Positions 1 to 6,627 of a stretch of DNA of 12,562 nt are shown here, piece after piece. How positions within the stretch are numbered: position 1 is the stretch's first letter; each line of letters opens with the position of its first letter. The notes under the pieces are model-generated. The model ran no database searches and was not told where the DNA came from. It saw only the letters and a list, made by a program, of their open reading frames with translations. A program made the position numbers and the translations under genes. Source of the stretch: Rhodoluna sp. (GTDB lineage Bacteria > Actinomycetota > Actinomycetes > Actinomycetales > Microbacteriaceae); NCBI GenBank assembly GCA_023260375.1, contig JALQVK010000171.1, positions 1-12,562 on the forward strand, written 5' to 3'.

Positions 1-1335
1 AACGACATCTTGACCGGTCTAGACCACCACGCCTCGCTGACCGCCCTGCAGCAGCCAATTTGGCCTAATGCTGACGAAGTTTTGAAGGTTCGCGCTGAGC
101 TAGCCAAGCAGCCTCCGTTGGTTTTCGCGGGTGAGGTAGACCAGCTTCGAAACCGACTTGCCGATGCTGCCGCCGGAAAAGCATTCTTGCTCCAGGGTGG
201 AGACTGCGCTGAAACTTTTGCTGATGCAACCGCAGACCGAATTCGAAACCGAGTGAAGACCCTGCTGCAGATGGCAGTGGTCTTGACTTACGGCGCATCG
301 ATGCCAGTTGTAAAGATGGGTCGCATGGCAGGGCAGTTCGCTAAGCCACGTTCATCTAACGACGAAACTCGGGGTGAAGTAACTCTTCCTGCTTACCGCG
401 GAGACGCTGTAAACGGTTACGACTTCACACCAGAGTCTCGCGCCAACGACCCATGGCGCATGCTCAAGGCTTACAACACCTCAGCTTCAACGCTGAACCT
501 AATTCGCGCATTCACCCAGGGTGGTTTTGCCGACTTGCGATCAGTTCACGAGTGGAACCGAGGTTTCTCAGAAAATCCGGCCAACGTCAGATACGAGTCC
601 TTGGCAAAAGAAATTGACCGAGCAATCAAGTTCATGGCTGCCTGCGGTGCCGATTTCGATTCACTTCGAACCACTGAGTTTTACGTGAGTCACGAGGCTT
701 TGTTGCTCGACTACGAACGTCCGCTAACTCGCATCGATTCTCGAACGGGCAACCCTTACGACACCAGTGGTCACATGGTTTGGATTGGTGAACGTACTCG
801 TCAACTTGAAAATGCACATGTTGATTTCCTTTCGCGTGTGCGCAACCCAATCGGCGTGAAACTTGGACCAACAACTTCAGTGGACGACGCCAAGGCTCTT
901 ATCGATAAGCTTGACCCACAGCGCGAGCCAGGACGTCTTACCTTCATCACACGCATGGGTGCAGGCAAGATTCGCGAAGAACTTCCAAAGTTAGTTGAAG
1001 CAGTTCGCGACATGGGCGCTCAGCCACTTTGGATTACCGACCCAATGCATGGCAACGGAATCACCACCAAGAACGGTTACAAGTCTCGTCGCTTCGACGA
1101 CGTCATGGACGAAGTTCGTGGCTTCTTTGAAGTTCACCATGCTGCCGGAACCATTCCTGGCGGAATTCACGTTGAGCTAACTGGCGACGATGTTGCCGAG
1201 TGTCTTGGCGGTTCGGAGATGATCGATGAATCGACACTAGAAGAGCGCTACGAGTCACTTTGCGACCCACGTCTGAACCACAGCCAGTCGCTGGAACTTG
1301 CGTTCCTAGTTGCTGAGTCTCTGACTAAAAAATAG
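1..1335 (+). CDS. aroG: Class II 3-deoxy-D-arabino-heptulosonate-7-phosphate (DAHP) synthase, 5' partial
   Basis: Catalyses condensation of phosphoenolpyruvate and erythrose 4-phosphate to DAHP, the first step of the shikimate pathway (cytosolic). The reading frame is open from base 1. Compared with M. tuberculosis AroG (462 residues), the AQQPxW-type segment lies close to the window edge here, so I judge that roughly 10-20 N-terminal residues and the true start lie upstream. The TTG at position 10 is only an internal codon. Family landmarks visible: FLLQGGDCAETF with the metal-binding Cys at 205-207, YGASMPVVK, AKPRS, a GERTRQ block, GVKLGPTT, ITRMG, the DPMHGN metal/substrate motif near 1039, PGGIHVELTG and the C-terminal DPRLNxSQSLELAFLVAE. 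It ends at TAG 1333-1335, only 16 bases from the convergent kinase gene. A nearby aroG and PASTA/PknL kinase is also the mycobacterial arrangement. No broken motif seen. Confidence 0.96.
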   Translation, partial: NDILTGLDHHASLTALQQPIWPNADEVLKVRAELAKQPPLVFAGEVDQLRNRLADAAAGKAFLLQGGDCAETFADATADRIRNRVKTLLQMAVVLTYGASMPVVKMGRMAGQFAKPRSSNDETRGEVTLPAYRGDAVNGYDFTPESRANDPWRMLKAYNTSASTLNLIRAFTQGGFADLRSVHEWNRGFSENPANVRYESLAKEIDRAIKFMAACGADFDSLRTTEFYVSHEALLLDYERPLTRIDSRTGNPYDTSGHMVWIGERTRQLENAHVDFLSRVRNPIGVKLGPTTSVDDAKALIDKLDPQREPGRLTFITRMGAGKIREELPKLVEAVRDMGAQPLWITDPMHGNGITTKNGYKSRRFDDVMDEVRGFFEVHHAAGTIPGGIHVELTGDDVAECLGGSEMIDESTLEERYESLCDPRLNHSQSLELAFLVAESLTKK

Positions 1336-1351
1336 GGTAGAGCCGGCTCGG

Positions 1352-3172
1352 TTAGTAACGAGCGATAAGCGTAACCGTGTCGCCAACTCGAACGATTGTT
1401 CCGCTCTTGGGATTCGTTGACTTTACATTTCGAAGACCCCATTGGCTGTTCGGAAGGTTGGTGTCGACCAATACCTTCAGTCCCAGGTTTTTTAGGATGT
1501 CTTGAGCTGCCAAAATCCTTTGTCCGACCACATTTGGCACGGCAATTTGGTTGGTGCCCTTGGATACGGTTAAGTCGACTTTTGAACCTTTTTCAAGGTT
1601 CAGCTGATTCGGAGCAAGATCGATGACATTTCCCTTGGGTACCGAATCGCTAAACGCTTCAGTCGTTTTTCCAACTTCTAAGCCAACCGATGCCAACGCG
1701 ATTTTCGCAGCATCCAAAGTGAGACCGGCCACTGCTGGTATTGAGCCCAGAGAAACCTTGAGGTCAACTTGGGAGCCCTCTGCGACTGGGATTTGGTCAC
1801 TACCTGTGAATTCAAAAATAGTTCCAAGTGGTGCTGAATTGAAAGATGAAGTTACATCGCCCAAGACGAAGCCCGCGCTCACCAAAGTTGCAGTTGCCTC
1901 GGCAAGGTTTTTCCCTGATAGAAGCGGCACCTTAATTAGCTTTGGTCCGTCCGAGACGAAGATCGTGATGGTATTGCCATGTCCGATGTATCCGCCAGCT
2001 GGTGGATCGGTTCGAATGATTTTCCCGGCCGGTATGGTTAGCGAATTCTCGTGTTTCAAAGTGAACTTGAGATCAAGTGGAGCCAGAGCGGTTTCGGCCT
2101 GAGCTTGACTACGTCCAGCTAACTCGGGAACTGGGGAGAGTGCTCCAGGCCCAGCGGAGAAATACCAGCCACCGACCCCTCCCAGAATGAGCACTAACGT
2201 AGTGATAATTGCAAATGGAAGTAACTTGCGTTTCTGAGGAATTTCAGAGAAAGGAAGTTGGTCTTCTTTCGAAGTCACCTCGCCAATGACCTCTGTTTTT
2301 TGTTCGTTAACTTCAACTGGGTTAATCACCCTGGTGCGATTGCTTTCCGAACCCACATTTTTAAAGGCTTCTAGCAGGGCTTTCGCGTCTTCGGGGCGAT
2401 TTTCGGCTTTCGGCTCGGTTGCCCATAGCACCAAGGTATCTAGACCCTCAGGAATACTCGGGTTTACAGTGCTGGGCGCTGGAACTCTAGAGTTTGCGTG
2501 CTGATAGGCAACTTGCATGCTCTGTTCGCCTTGATACGGGCGTTTACCGGTGAGCATTTCATAAAGCATGATGCCGCAGGCATAGACGTCTGTGGCTTTG
2601 GTTGCGGATCCTCCGGTAACCAATTCGGGGGCCATGTACCCAACAGTTCCCAGGACATCCTTGGCTTCCGTTCGATTGTCGATGGTTCTGGCCAAGCCAA
2701 AATCGCTTAGCTTGATTCGGCCCTCATTGCTGAGCAAAATATTTTCGGGCTTTATGTCGCGATGGATTATTCCAGCTCTGTGCGCTGCGTCCAAGCCATC
2801 GAGAACCGCAATCATTAGTTCGGTTGCACGTTCTGGGTCAATGGTTTCAAAATCGTCTAAGACTCGACGCAACGTGGTTCCGGTAACCAACTCGAGCACC
2901 AAATAGGTGAAGGGTCCATCCTGGCCTTGGTCGTAAATATTCACCAAGTTTGGGTGGTTCAAAGCAGCGGCAACGCGCGCTTCAGTAAGGAATTTCTCCT
3001 TGAAAATTTGGTCATCCCGGAGTTGGTCAGAAAGTACTTTGACCGCAACTTGTCGGTGAAGTTGCAGGTCGAGCGCTTCATAAACGCTCGCCATTCCACC
3101 GTGTGCCAAAAGGCGCTGAATTCGGTAACGACCAGAAAGTTCAGTGTTTGGTTGCAGTGGGGAAGTAGACAT
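1352..3172 (-). CDS. pknL: Transmembrane Ser/Thr protein kinase with four extracellular PASTA repeats (PknL-like)
   Basis: A eukaryotic-type kinase predicted to sense cell wall fragments outside and phosphorylate proteins inside. From the ATG at 3172 (606 residues): glycine loop LAHGGMASVY (22-31), catalytic Lys45, helix-C Glu64, HRDIKPEN (137-144), DFG (157-159), GTVGYMAPE activation segment (175-183), juxtamembrane linker (~270-315), one membrane helix (~317-338), then four PASTA repeats to the C-terminus. All catalytic residues are present. I prefer ATG 3172 because GGTGA lies just upstream; an in-frame GTG at 3196 would add eight residues and lacks an SD. The pknL name rests on context: it is convergent with aroG and divergent from an Rv2175c-like gene, as around M. 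tuberculosis pknL. M. tuberculosis PknL lacks PASTA repeats, whereas corynebacterial PknL is reported to carry them. Kinase identity is very secure; the orthology is less so. Confidence 0.95.
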   Translation of the reverse strand: MSTSPLQPNTELSGRYRIQRLLAHGGMASVYEALDLQLHRQVAVKVLSDQLRDDQIFKEKFLTEARVAAALNHPNLVNIYDQGQDGPFTYLVLELVTGTTLRRVLDDFETIDPERATELMIAVLDGLDAAHRAGIIHRDIKPENILLSNEGRIKLSDFGLARTIDNRTEAKDVLGTVGYMAPELVTGGSATKATDVYACGIMLYEMLTGKRPYQGEQSMQVAYQHANSRVPAPSTVNPSIPEGLDTLVLWATEPKAENRPEDAKALLEAFKNVGSESNRTRVINPVEVNEQKTEVIGEVTSKEDQLPFSEIPQKRKLLPFAIITTLVLILGGVGGWYFSAGPGALSPVPELAGRSQAQAETALAPLDLKFTLKHENSLTIPAGKIIRTDPPAGGYIGHGNTITIFVSDGPKLIKVPLLSGKNLAEATATLVSAGFVLGDVTSSFNSAPLGTIFEFTGSDQIPVAEGSQVDLKVSLGSIPAVAGLTLDAAKIALASVGLEVGKTTEAFSDSVPKGNVIDLAPNQLNLEKGSKVDLTVSKGTNQIAVPNVVGQRILAAQDILKNLGLKVLVDTNLPNSQWGLRNVKSTNPKSGTIVRVGDTVTLIARY

Positions 3173-3225
3173 AGTTTCACCAATATGCTCACACACTTCG
3201 GAAATCTTTTCCCGTAGGGGCAGAG

Positions 3226-3591
3226 GTGTGGCAATCTAAGAGTGTGAGTGATGTATTTGAAACAGTATCGGAATGGTTGACCGTTCCCGAAGTTGCCGAC
3301 AAACTGCGGATTGCACCCGGCAAAGTTCGCAGGCTTATTGAGGAACACGCTCTCTTCGTAGTTGTGCGAGACGGCGTGAAGTATGTACCAGGGCACCTAA
3401 TTGTCGATGGTGAACCGTTGCCGTCAATTCCTGGCACAATCAATGTTTTGATTGATGCGGGTTTTGGTTTGGAACGTGCAATCGAGTGGCTTTACACGGT
3501 CGAAGATTCACTTGGGCGCCGGCCAATTGAATCGCTGTTGGCCGGAAGTAAATCTGAAGTTAGACGAATCGCCCAGTCGCTAGCCTTTTAG
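3226..3591 (+). CDS. Rv2175c-family winged-helix DNA-binding protein, probable kinase substrate
   Basis: A 121-residue protein resembling M. tuberculosis Rv2175c, a DNA-binding protein phosphorylated by PknL. An N-terminal helix-turn-helix covers about residues 17-60 (EWLTVPEVADKL, then GKVRRLIEEH, then a beta wing around VVVRDGVKYVP). The family C-terminal part follows (LPSIPGTINVLIDAGF, AIEWLY, and REVVRRAQ-like EVRRIAQSLAF). Start choice is uncertain: GTG 3226 has AGGGG five bases upstream, while GTG 3244 would remove six residues. The Rv2175c phosphosite is near its N-terminus (Thr9); here Thr13 (Thr7 from the shorter start) is a possible equivalent, which is inference. It is divergent from the kinase and overlaps the next minus-strand gene by four bases at its stop. 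The DNA target and regulatory role are unknown. Confidence 0.88.
   Translation: MWQSKSVSDVFETVSEWLTVPEVADKLRIAPGKVRRLIEEHALFVVVRDGVKYVPGHLIVDGEPLPSIPGTINVLIDAGFGLERAIEWLYTVEDSLGRRPIESLLAGSKSEVRRIAQSLAF
3233..3238 (-). promoter_or_regulatory. Candidate -10 box for the pknL-like kinase gene
   Basis: On the minus strand TAGATT (3238 to 3233) fits the actinobacterial TANNNT -10 pattern. TTCAAA, 17 bases upstream (3261-3256), matches four of six bases of TTGACA. Transcription would begin near 3226 and give a leader of about 54 bases before ATG 3172. The box overlaps the 5' end of the divergent gene, so the two promoters would compete. Seen by eye only; a weak call. Confidence 0.3.
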
Positions 3592-4703
3592 CTTTCGCGA
3601 TTGACAACTTTGCGAGCTAGTTGTTCAAGATGAGACTTTCCGAAGTCATCAAGTTGTAACTGCTTGAGAGCCAAGAGGCTTTCGTTTCCTAACTCTTCAA
3701 TCATTTGCTCGACTTTTGCTAGGGCCCCAGAGCCTTTTATGGTTTCTTGAAGAAGGCGAACTTGCTCATCGGTCATTTCGCGGTTGGCCATCAATTCGTC
3801 GAAGAGTTTAATTGTGGAGAGCCCGAGGCTTTGCCTCGTTAGTGCAATCATCACGGTTCGCTTCCCTTCACGGAGATCGTCTCCGGCTGGTTTGCCGGTA
3901 ATTTCGGGAGAGCCAAATACTCCAAGGACGTCATCTCTGAGCTGGAATGCCAGACCGAGAGGTATAGCAAACGCAGACAAACCTCGAAGAGTTTCTGCAG
4001 ACGCACCGGAAAAAGCGGCACCAATTTGCAGGGGTGCTTCGATGCTGTACTTGGCAGTTTTGTAAAGCATCACACGATTTGCTCTCCCGAGTGCTTCATC
4101 GGGAGATCTAGTCGGTCCGGCATTCTCTTCAAGAACGTCGAGGTACTGACCGGCCATAACTTCGACTCGCATTTTGGCGAATTCGTCACGACAGGTCCAG
4201 GCAATAGCCGAGCTTGGTGCTCGTTTCACTCCCGCATCGAAAAGTTCTGAGCTCCAACCCAGCATTAGGTCGCCTGCGAGTACCGATCCTGCCTGCCCAA
4301 ACCTTGAAGTTGAACCAGCCCAGCCATTTGCGAGATGAAGTTGTTCAAATTTCTTATGTACTGAAGGTGCTCCCCGGCGACTGTCAGAGTTATCCATAAG
4401 GTCGTCATGAACCAGAGCCGCTGCGTGGAACATCTCAAGAGCCGCACAAATGTCAACGAGCGCGGCTGCGCTGCGATCTTGCTCCGCTTCACTTAGTTGC
4501 GTTTCGTTGATCGGTAAGCAGGAAACCCAAGACCAATAGGCGAATAGCGCTCGGAATCTCTTGCCTCCGGTTAGGAGGTCTTGAATGAAGTCGATTACCT
4601 GGGCTAACTCGGGGTCAATTTCCTTGAGTTGTTCTTTCCTAGCCGCACAAAACTCATTCAGCCTTCGCTCTACAAGTTCGACCAGGGTTGTACTCTCGTT
4701 CAT
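3588..4703 (-). CDS. Polyprenyl diphosphate synthase (geranylgeranyl-diphosphate synthase type)
   Basis: An all-helical trans-prenyltransferase that adds isopentenyl diphosphate units to allylic diphosphates; cytosolic. The 371-residue product shows TGGKRFRALFAYW (45-57, diphosphate/IPP binding), first Asp-rich motif DDLMD (100-104) followed by RRGAPS, GDLML (144-148), a catalytic Lys-Thr pair (215-216), second Asp-rich region QLRDDVLGVFG (254-264) and TGKPAGDDLREGKRT (269-283), typical of actinobacterial IdsA-like enzymes. Residues four and five before the first Asp of DDLMD are both Ala. In this family bulky aromatics there limit chains to C15, so C20 or longer is inferred. The product may feed carotenoid, menaquinone or lipid-carrier synthesis. 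M. tuberculosis has idsA2 (Rv2173) in the equivalent neighbourhood. ATG 4703 is supported by a -10 box six bases upstream. Function class secure; chain length uncertain. Confidence 0.94.
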   Translation of the reverse strand: MNESTTLVELVERRLNEFCAARKEQLKEIDPELAQVIDFIQDLLTGGKRFRALFAYWSWVSCLPINETQLSEAEQDRSAAALVDICAALEMFHAAALVHDDLMDNSDSRRGAPSVHKKFEQLHLANGWAGSTSRFGQAGSVLAGDLMLGWSSELFDAGVKRAPSSAIAWTCRDEFAKMRVEVMAGQYLDVLEENAGPTRSPDEALGRANRVMLYKTAKYSIEAPLQIGAAFSGASAETLRGLSAFAIPLGLAFQLRDDVLGVFGSPEITGKPAGDDLREGKRTVMIALTRQSLGLSTIKLFDELMANREMTDEQVRLLQETIKGSGALAKVEQMIEELGNESLLALKQLQLDDFGKSHLEQLARKVVNRES

Positions 4704-4709
4704 ATCACT

Positions 4710-4715
4710 AGCCTA
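4710..4715 (-). promoter_or_regulatory. -10 box of a probable leaderless promoter for the polyprenyl synthase gene
   Basis: Minus-strand TAGGCT (4715 to 4710) fits TANNNT and ends six bases before ATG 4703, so transcription would start at or next to the A of the start codon. No strong Shine-Dalgarno lies before this ATG, in keeping with leaderless translation, which is common in Actinobacteria. No clear -35 was found. Confidence 0.5.
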
Positions 4716-4723
4716 GACCCACA

Positions 4724-4729
4724 TACAAT
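4724..4729 (+). promoter_or_regulatory. -10 box of a probable leaderless promoter for the DUF3040 gene
   Basis: TACAAT matches TATAAT at five of six bases and ends six bases before ATG 4736, placing the expected +1 on the start codon. There is no Shine-Dalgarno in the intervening TGGCTT. A weak -35-like TTCATA lies at 4699-4704 with a long 19-base spacer. Confidence 0.6.
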
Positions 4730-4735
4730 TGGCTT

Positions 4736-4999
4736 ATGGGTCTGTCGGAACGTGAGCAACAACTGCTAGATGAGCTTGAACGCAGCCTGACTGGTTCAAC
4801 GGCCGACCGTAAATCTAAGAAACTGGCTTCAAATAATGTCTCCGCAAAACGCGTGATCGCAGGATCATTGACTTTTATTGCTGGTATTTCGGTACTTTTA
4901 GCCGGTGTCATGAACCAGGCAATGGCAATTGGTATAGCCGGTTTCGTGATTATGCTCGGAGGAGTCTATTTGGCTGCCTCCACATCATCTAAGGATTAG
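4736..4999 (+). CDS. DUF3040 small membrane protein
   Basis: An 87-residue protein whose N-terminus (MGLSEREQQLLDELERSL) is the signature of the actinobacterial DUF3040 family, short amphipathic helix first, then a basic linker (25-40) and two hydrophobic segments at about 38-57 and 61-81 that should form a membrane hairpin. The C-terminal tail is only a few residues (STSSKD), shorter than in many family members. The function of the family is not known. A family member (Rv2169c, from memory) lies in the comparable M. tuberculosis region, near mraZ. It is transcribed alone: a divergent promoter lies upstream and a strong terminator begins 17 bases after the stop. It therefore looks like a short monocistronic leaderless transcript separate from the dcw operon. 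Confidence 0.85.
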   Translation: MGLSEREQQLLDELERSLTGSTADRKSKKLASNNVSAKRVIAGSLTFIAGISVLLAGVMNQAMAIGIAGFVIMLGGVYLAASTSSKD

Positions 5000-5016
5000 T
5001 TGGGTTTTTGAGCTGT

Positions 5017-5041
5017 TAAGGCCTTGTGGCCTTATTTTTTT
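5017..5041 (+). terminator. Rho-independent terminator after the DUF3040 gene
   Basis: A perfect seven-base-pair stem TAAGGCC / GGCCTTA with loop TTGT is followed at once by seven T residues (5035-5041). It separates the DUF3040 transcript from the mraZ control region. Confidence 0.92.
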
Positions 5042-5170
5042 ACCTAAATTTTGAGAGAATTCGAATTTTTCCTCCATTTTCCACCACAGCCTAATTTCCG
5101 CGTAGTTATGCACTTGTTATCAAATTCACACGTGAAAAATGTGCCTAAATGGCTAAATTTTGCAAGTGAG

Positions 5171-5195
5171 TGGTGTAAAGTGGAGTAAATAGGTG
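5171..5195 (+). promoter_or_regulatory. MraZ-type operator: three direct repeats with 10-bp period
   Basis: TGGTG (5171), TGGAG (5181) and AGGTG (5191) are separated by exactly five bases each (TAAAG, TAAAT). MraZ proteins are known to bind three or more TGGGN-like repeats spaced by five bases just before their own gene. The spacing and position, 27-51 bases before the mraZ ATG, fit autoregulation. The units here differ from strict TGGGN. Confidence 0.7.
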
Positions 5196-5208
5196 AAGTA
5201 ATCCACAG

Positions 5209-5216
5209 AGGGGAGG
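5209..5216 (+). promoter_or_regulatory. Strong Shine-Dalgarno of mraZ
   Basis: AGGGGAGG lies five bases before ATG 5222, one of the strongest ribosome binding sites in the window. It fixes the mraZ start, and contrasts with the leaderless pair upstream. Confidence 0.85.
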
Positions 5217-5221
5217 ACAAG

Positions 5222-5656
5222 ATGACTTTTAGCGGTCAGTCGCAGCCAAAGCTAGACGAAAAAGGTCGCTTGATTCTTCCTGCCAAGTGGCGTGAAGCCC
5301 TGGGGGATGGCGTTTATTTGACCAAAGGTCAAGATCGCTGTGTTTCGCTATACACCGCAACCGAGTTTTCTAAAATCTCAGAGCGTCTTGAGGCTGCTCG
5401 TCAAACCACGAAAGCGGCTCGCTTCTTCGTGAGGAACTTCATGGCTTCCGCTGAAAGTGAAGCGCCAGACAAGCAGGGGAGAATCACCATTCCTGGCCAC
5501 CTACGCGAGTATGCCGGGTTAGGTCGCGAATTAATCCTCGCCGGAGTTAACAACCGAATCGAAATCTGGGACCTTGCTACTTGGAATGCTTTCATGGCGG
5601 AGCAGGATTCTGAATTTGCCAACCTCGACGAGGAGGTGATCCCTGGAATTTTCTAG
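5222..5656 (+). CDS. mraZ: Transcriptional regulator MraZ
   Basis: A 144-residue protein (family usually about 143) made of two SpoVT/AbrB-like swapped-hairpin domains. The first is marked by PKLDEKGRLILPAKWR (9-24) and the second by PDKQGRITIPGHLREYAGL (82-100), both with the conserved D-x-x-G-R-[IL]-x-[IL]-P core. MraZ forms ring-shaped oligomers on repeated DNA sites and represses the dcw operon it heads. A matching repeat array sits directly upstream. The start ATG 5222 has a strong SD. rsmH begins eight bases after the stop, so the two genes are cotranscribed, the usual mraZ-rsmH order. No unusual residue seen. Confidence 0.97.
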   Translation: MTFSGQSQPKLDEKGRLILPAKWREALGDGVYLTKGQDRCVSLYTATEFSKISERLEAARQTTKAARFFVRNFMASAESEAPDKQGRITIPGHLREYAGLGRELILAGVNNRIEIWDLATWNAFMAEQDSEFANLDEEVIPGIF

Positions 5657-5664
5657 GGAAAACC

Positions 5665-6627
5665 ATGGCTAAGGAAATCAACGAACTTCACACTCCGGTA
5701 GCACTTGAATACGCACTTGAAATGTTGGGGCCAGCTCTCATGGGTGGCTCACCAGTTCTGGTCGACGGAACTCTTGGGTTAGGTGGACACACTGAAGCTT
5801 TTCTTGAGAAATTTGAAAACCTAACCGTCATCGGCATCGACCGTGACGAAAAGGCTTTAGAACTTGCAACCGCCCGATTGGCTCGATTTGGAGCGCGGTT
5901 TATTCCAGCACATGCAATTTACAGCGAAATTCTTGAAGTCTTGGATGCGGAAGGAATCGAGTCGGTTGAAGCAATTTTGCTTGACCTTGGCGTGTCCTCA
6001 ATGCAGTTAGACGAGGCAGATCGCGGATTCGCATACTCGTTCGATGCCCCACTAGACATGCGAATGAACCAAAACGTCGGAATTACCGCAGCCGAGATTT
6101 TGAACACCTATAGCGAAGCCGAATTAGCAAGAATTTTCAAAGAATATGGCGAAGAACGCTATGCCAAGCAGGTTGCCAAGGCAATCGTAGGTCGCCGCTC
6201 AGACGAATCATTCAGCTCAAGTTCCGATTTGGCCGCTTTGGTGAGCAAGGTAATTCCTTACATCCCTGGAAAGTCCACCGGTCACCCAGCCAAGCGCATC
6301 TTTCAAGCCTTGCGCATTGAAGTCAATGGCGAATTGGAAATCCTTGAAGAAACTATCCCTGCTGCAGTCGAAGCACTGAAGGTGGGCGGACGCATCTTGG
6401 TGATGTCCTATCACTCACTAGAAGACAGCATTGTGAAAAAGGCTCTGGTGGGGGCGGCGACTTCGCTGACCCCGATTGACATGCCAATCGAACTTCCGGA
6501 ACACGCGCCTGTAGTGCGCATGCTCACGAAGGGCACCGCAGTAGCTAGCGATGCCGAAAAAATCGCAAACCCAAGAGCCGCATCGGTGAGGATGCGCGCA
6601 GCCGAGAAGATCAGAGAAGCAGCATGA
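5665..6627 (+). CDS. rsmH: 16S rRNA (cytosine(1402)-N(4))-methyltransferase
   Basis: RsmH (MraW) uses S-adenosylmethionine to methylate N4 of C1402 in 16S rRNA, tuning the ribosomal P site. The 320-residue length is typical. Visible landmarks: HTPV near the N-terminus (9-12), SAM-binding DGTLGLGGHT (34-43), GIDRDE (57-62), LLDLGVSSMQLD followed by RGFAYSFDAPLDMRM (105-134), GHPAKRIFQALRIEVNGEL in the middle of the protein, and MSYHSLEDSIVKK in the last third. It ends with an ATGA overlap with the next gene (6624-6627), implying coupled translation with ftsL. The start ATG 5665 has AGGG about eight bases upstream, inside the mraZ stop region. Confidence 0.97.
   Translation: MAKEINELHTPVALEYALEMLGPALMGGSPVLVDGTLGLGGHTEAFLEKFENLTVIGIDRDEKALELATARLARFGARFIPAHAIYSEILEVLDAEGIESVEAILLDLGVSSMQLDEADRGFAYSFDAPLDMRMNQNVGITAAEILNTYSEAELARIFKEYGEERYAKQVAKAIVGRRSDESFSSSSDLAALVSKVIPYIPGKSTGHPAKRIFQALRIEVNGELEILEETIPAAVEALKVGGRILVMSYHSLEDSIVKKALVGAATSLTPIDMPIELPEHAPVVRMLTKGTAVASDAEKIANPRAASVRMRAAEKIREAA

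Larger units (their letters stand above)
5042..5221 (+). promoter_or_regulatory. mraZ upstream region, non-coding, with candidate promoter
   Basis: This 180-base gap is AT-rich compared with the genes. It holds an AATTCGAATT palindrome (5058-5067), a TTCAC-AC-GTGAA inverted repeat (5125-5136), a candidate -10 TAAATT (5154-5159, expected start near 5166), a second candidate pair TTCACA (5125-5130) / TAAATG (5146-5151) with a short 15-base spacer, and the MraZ-type repeats described separately. The exact promoter cannot be fixed by eye. I see no open reading frame with coding character here. Confidence 0.5.

Noticed and set aside
1346..1363. GCTCG / CGAGC inverted repeat with an 8-base loop between aroG and the kinase gene, a possible bidirectional terminator.
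   Set aside because: The stem has only five pairs and no T tract follows it directly on either strand; on the minus strand a six-T run comes 13 bases later. It is too weak to call.
1623..2102. A 159-codon open frame on the plus strand opposite the kinase PASTA region, and similar shorter ones at 1396-1626, 2286-2504 and 2592-2906.
   Set aside because: They lie wholly opposite a kinase gene with intact family motifs, have no recognisable domain and no ribosome binding site I can see. They are by-products of codon bias on the coding strand.
3189..3443. Minus-strand open frames extending from the kinase gene across the Rv2175c-like gene (also 2959-3396).
   Set aside because: They overlap two well-supported genes in other frames and show no family resemblance.
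5064..5090. Pyrimidine-rich stretch containing CCTCC and CCACC, read on the minus strand as TGG-type repeats that might be a second MraZ site.
   Set aside because: The units are spaced seven bases apart, not ten, and lie far from mraZ. The spacing does not fit MraZ binding.
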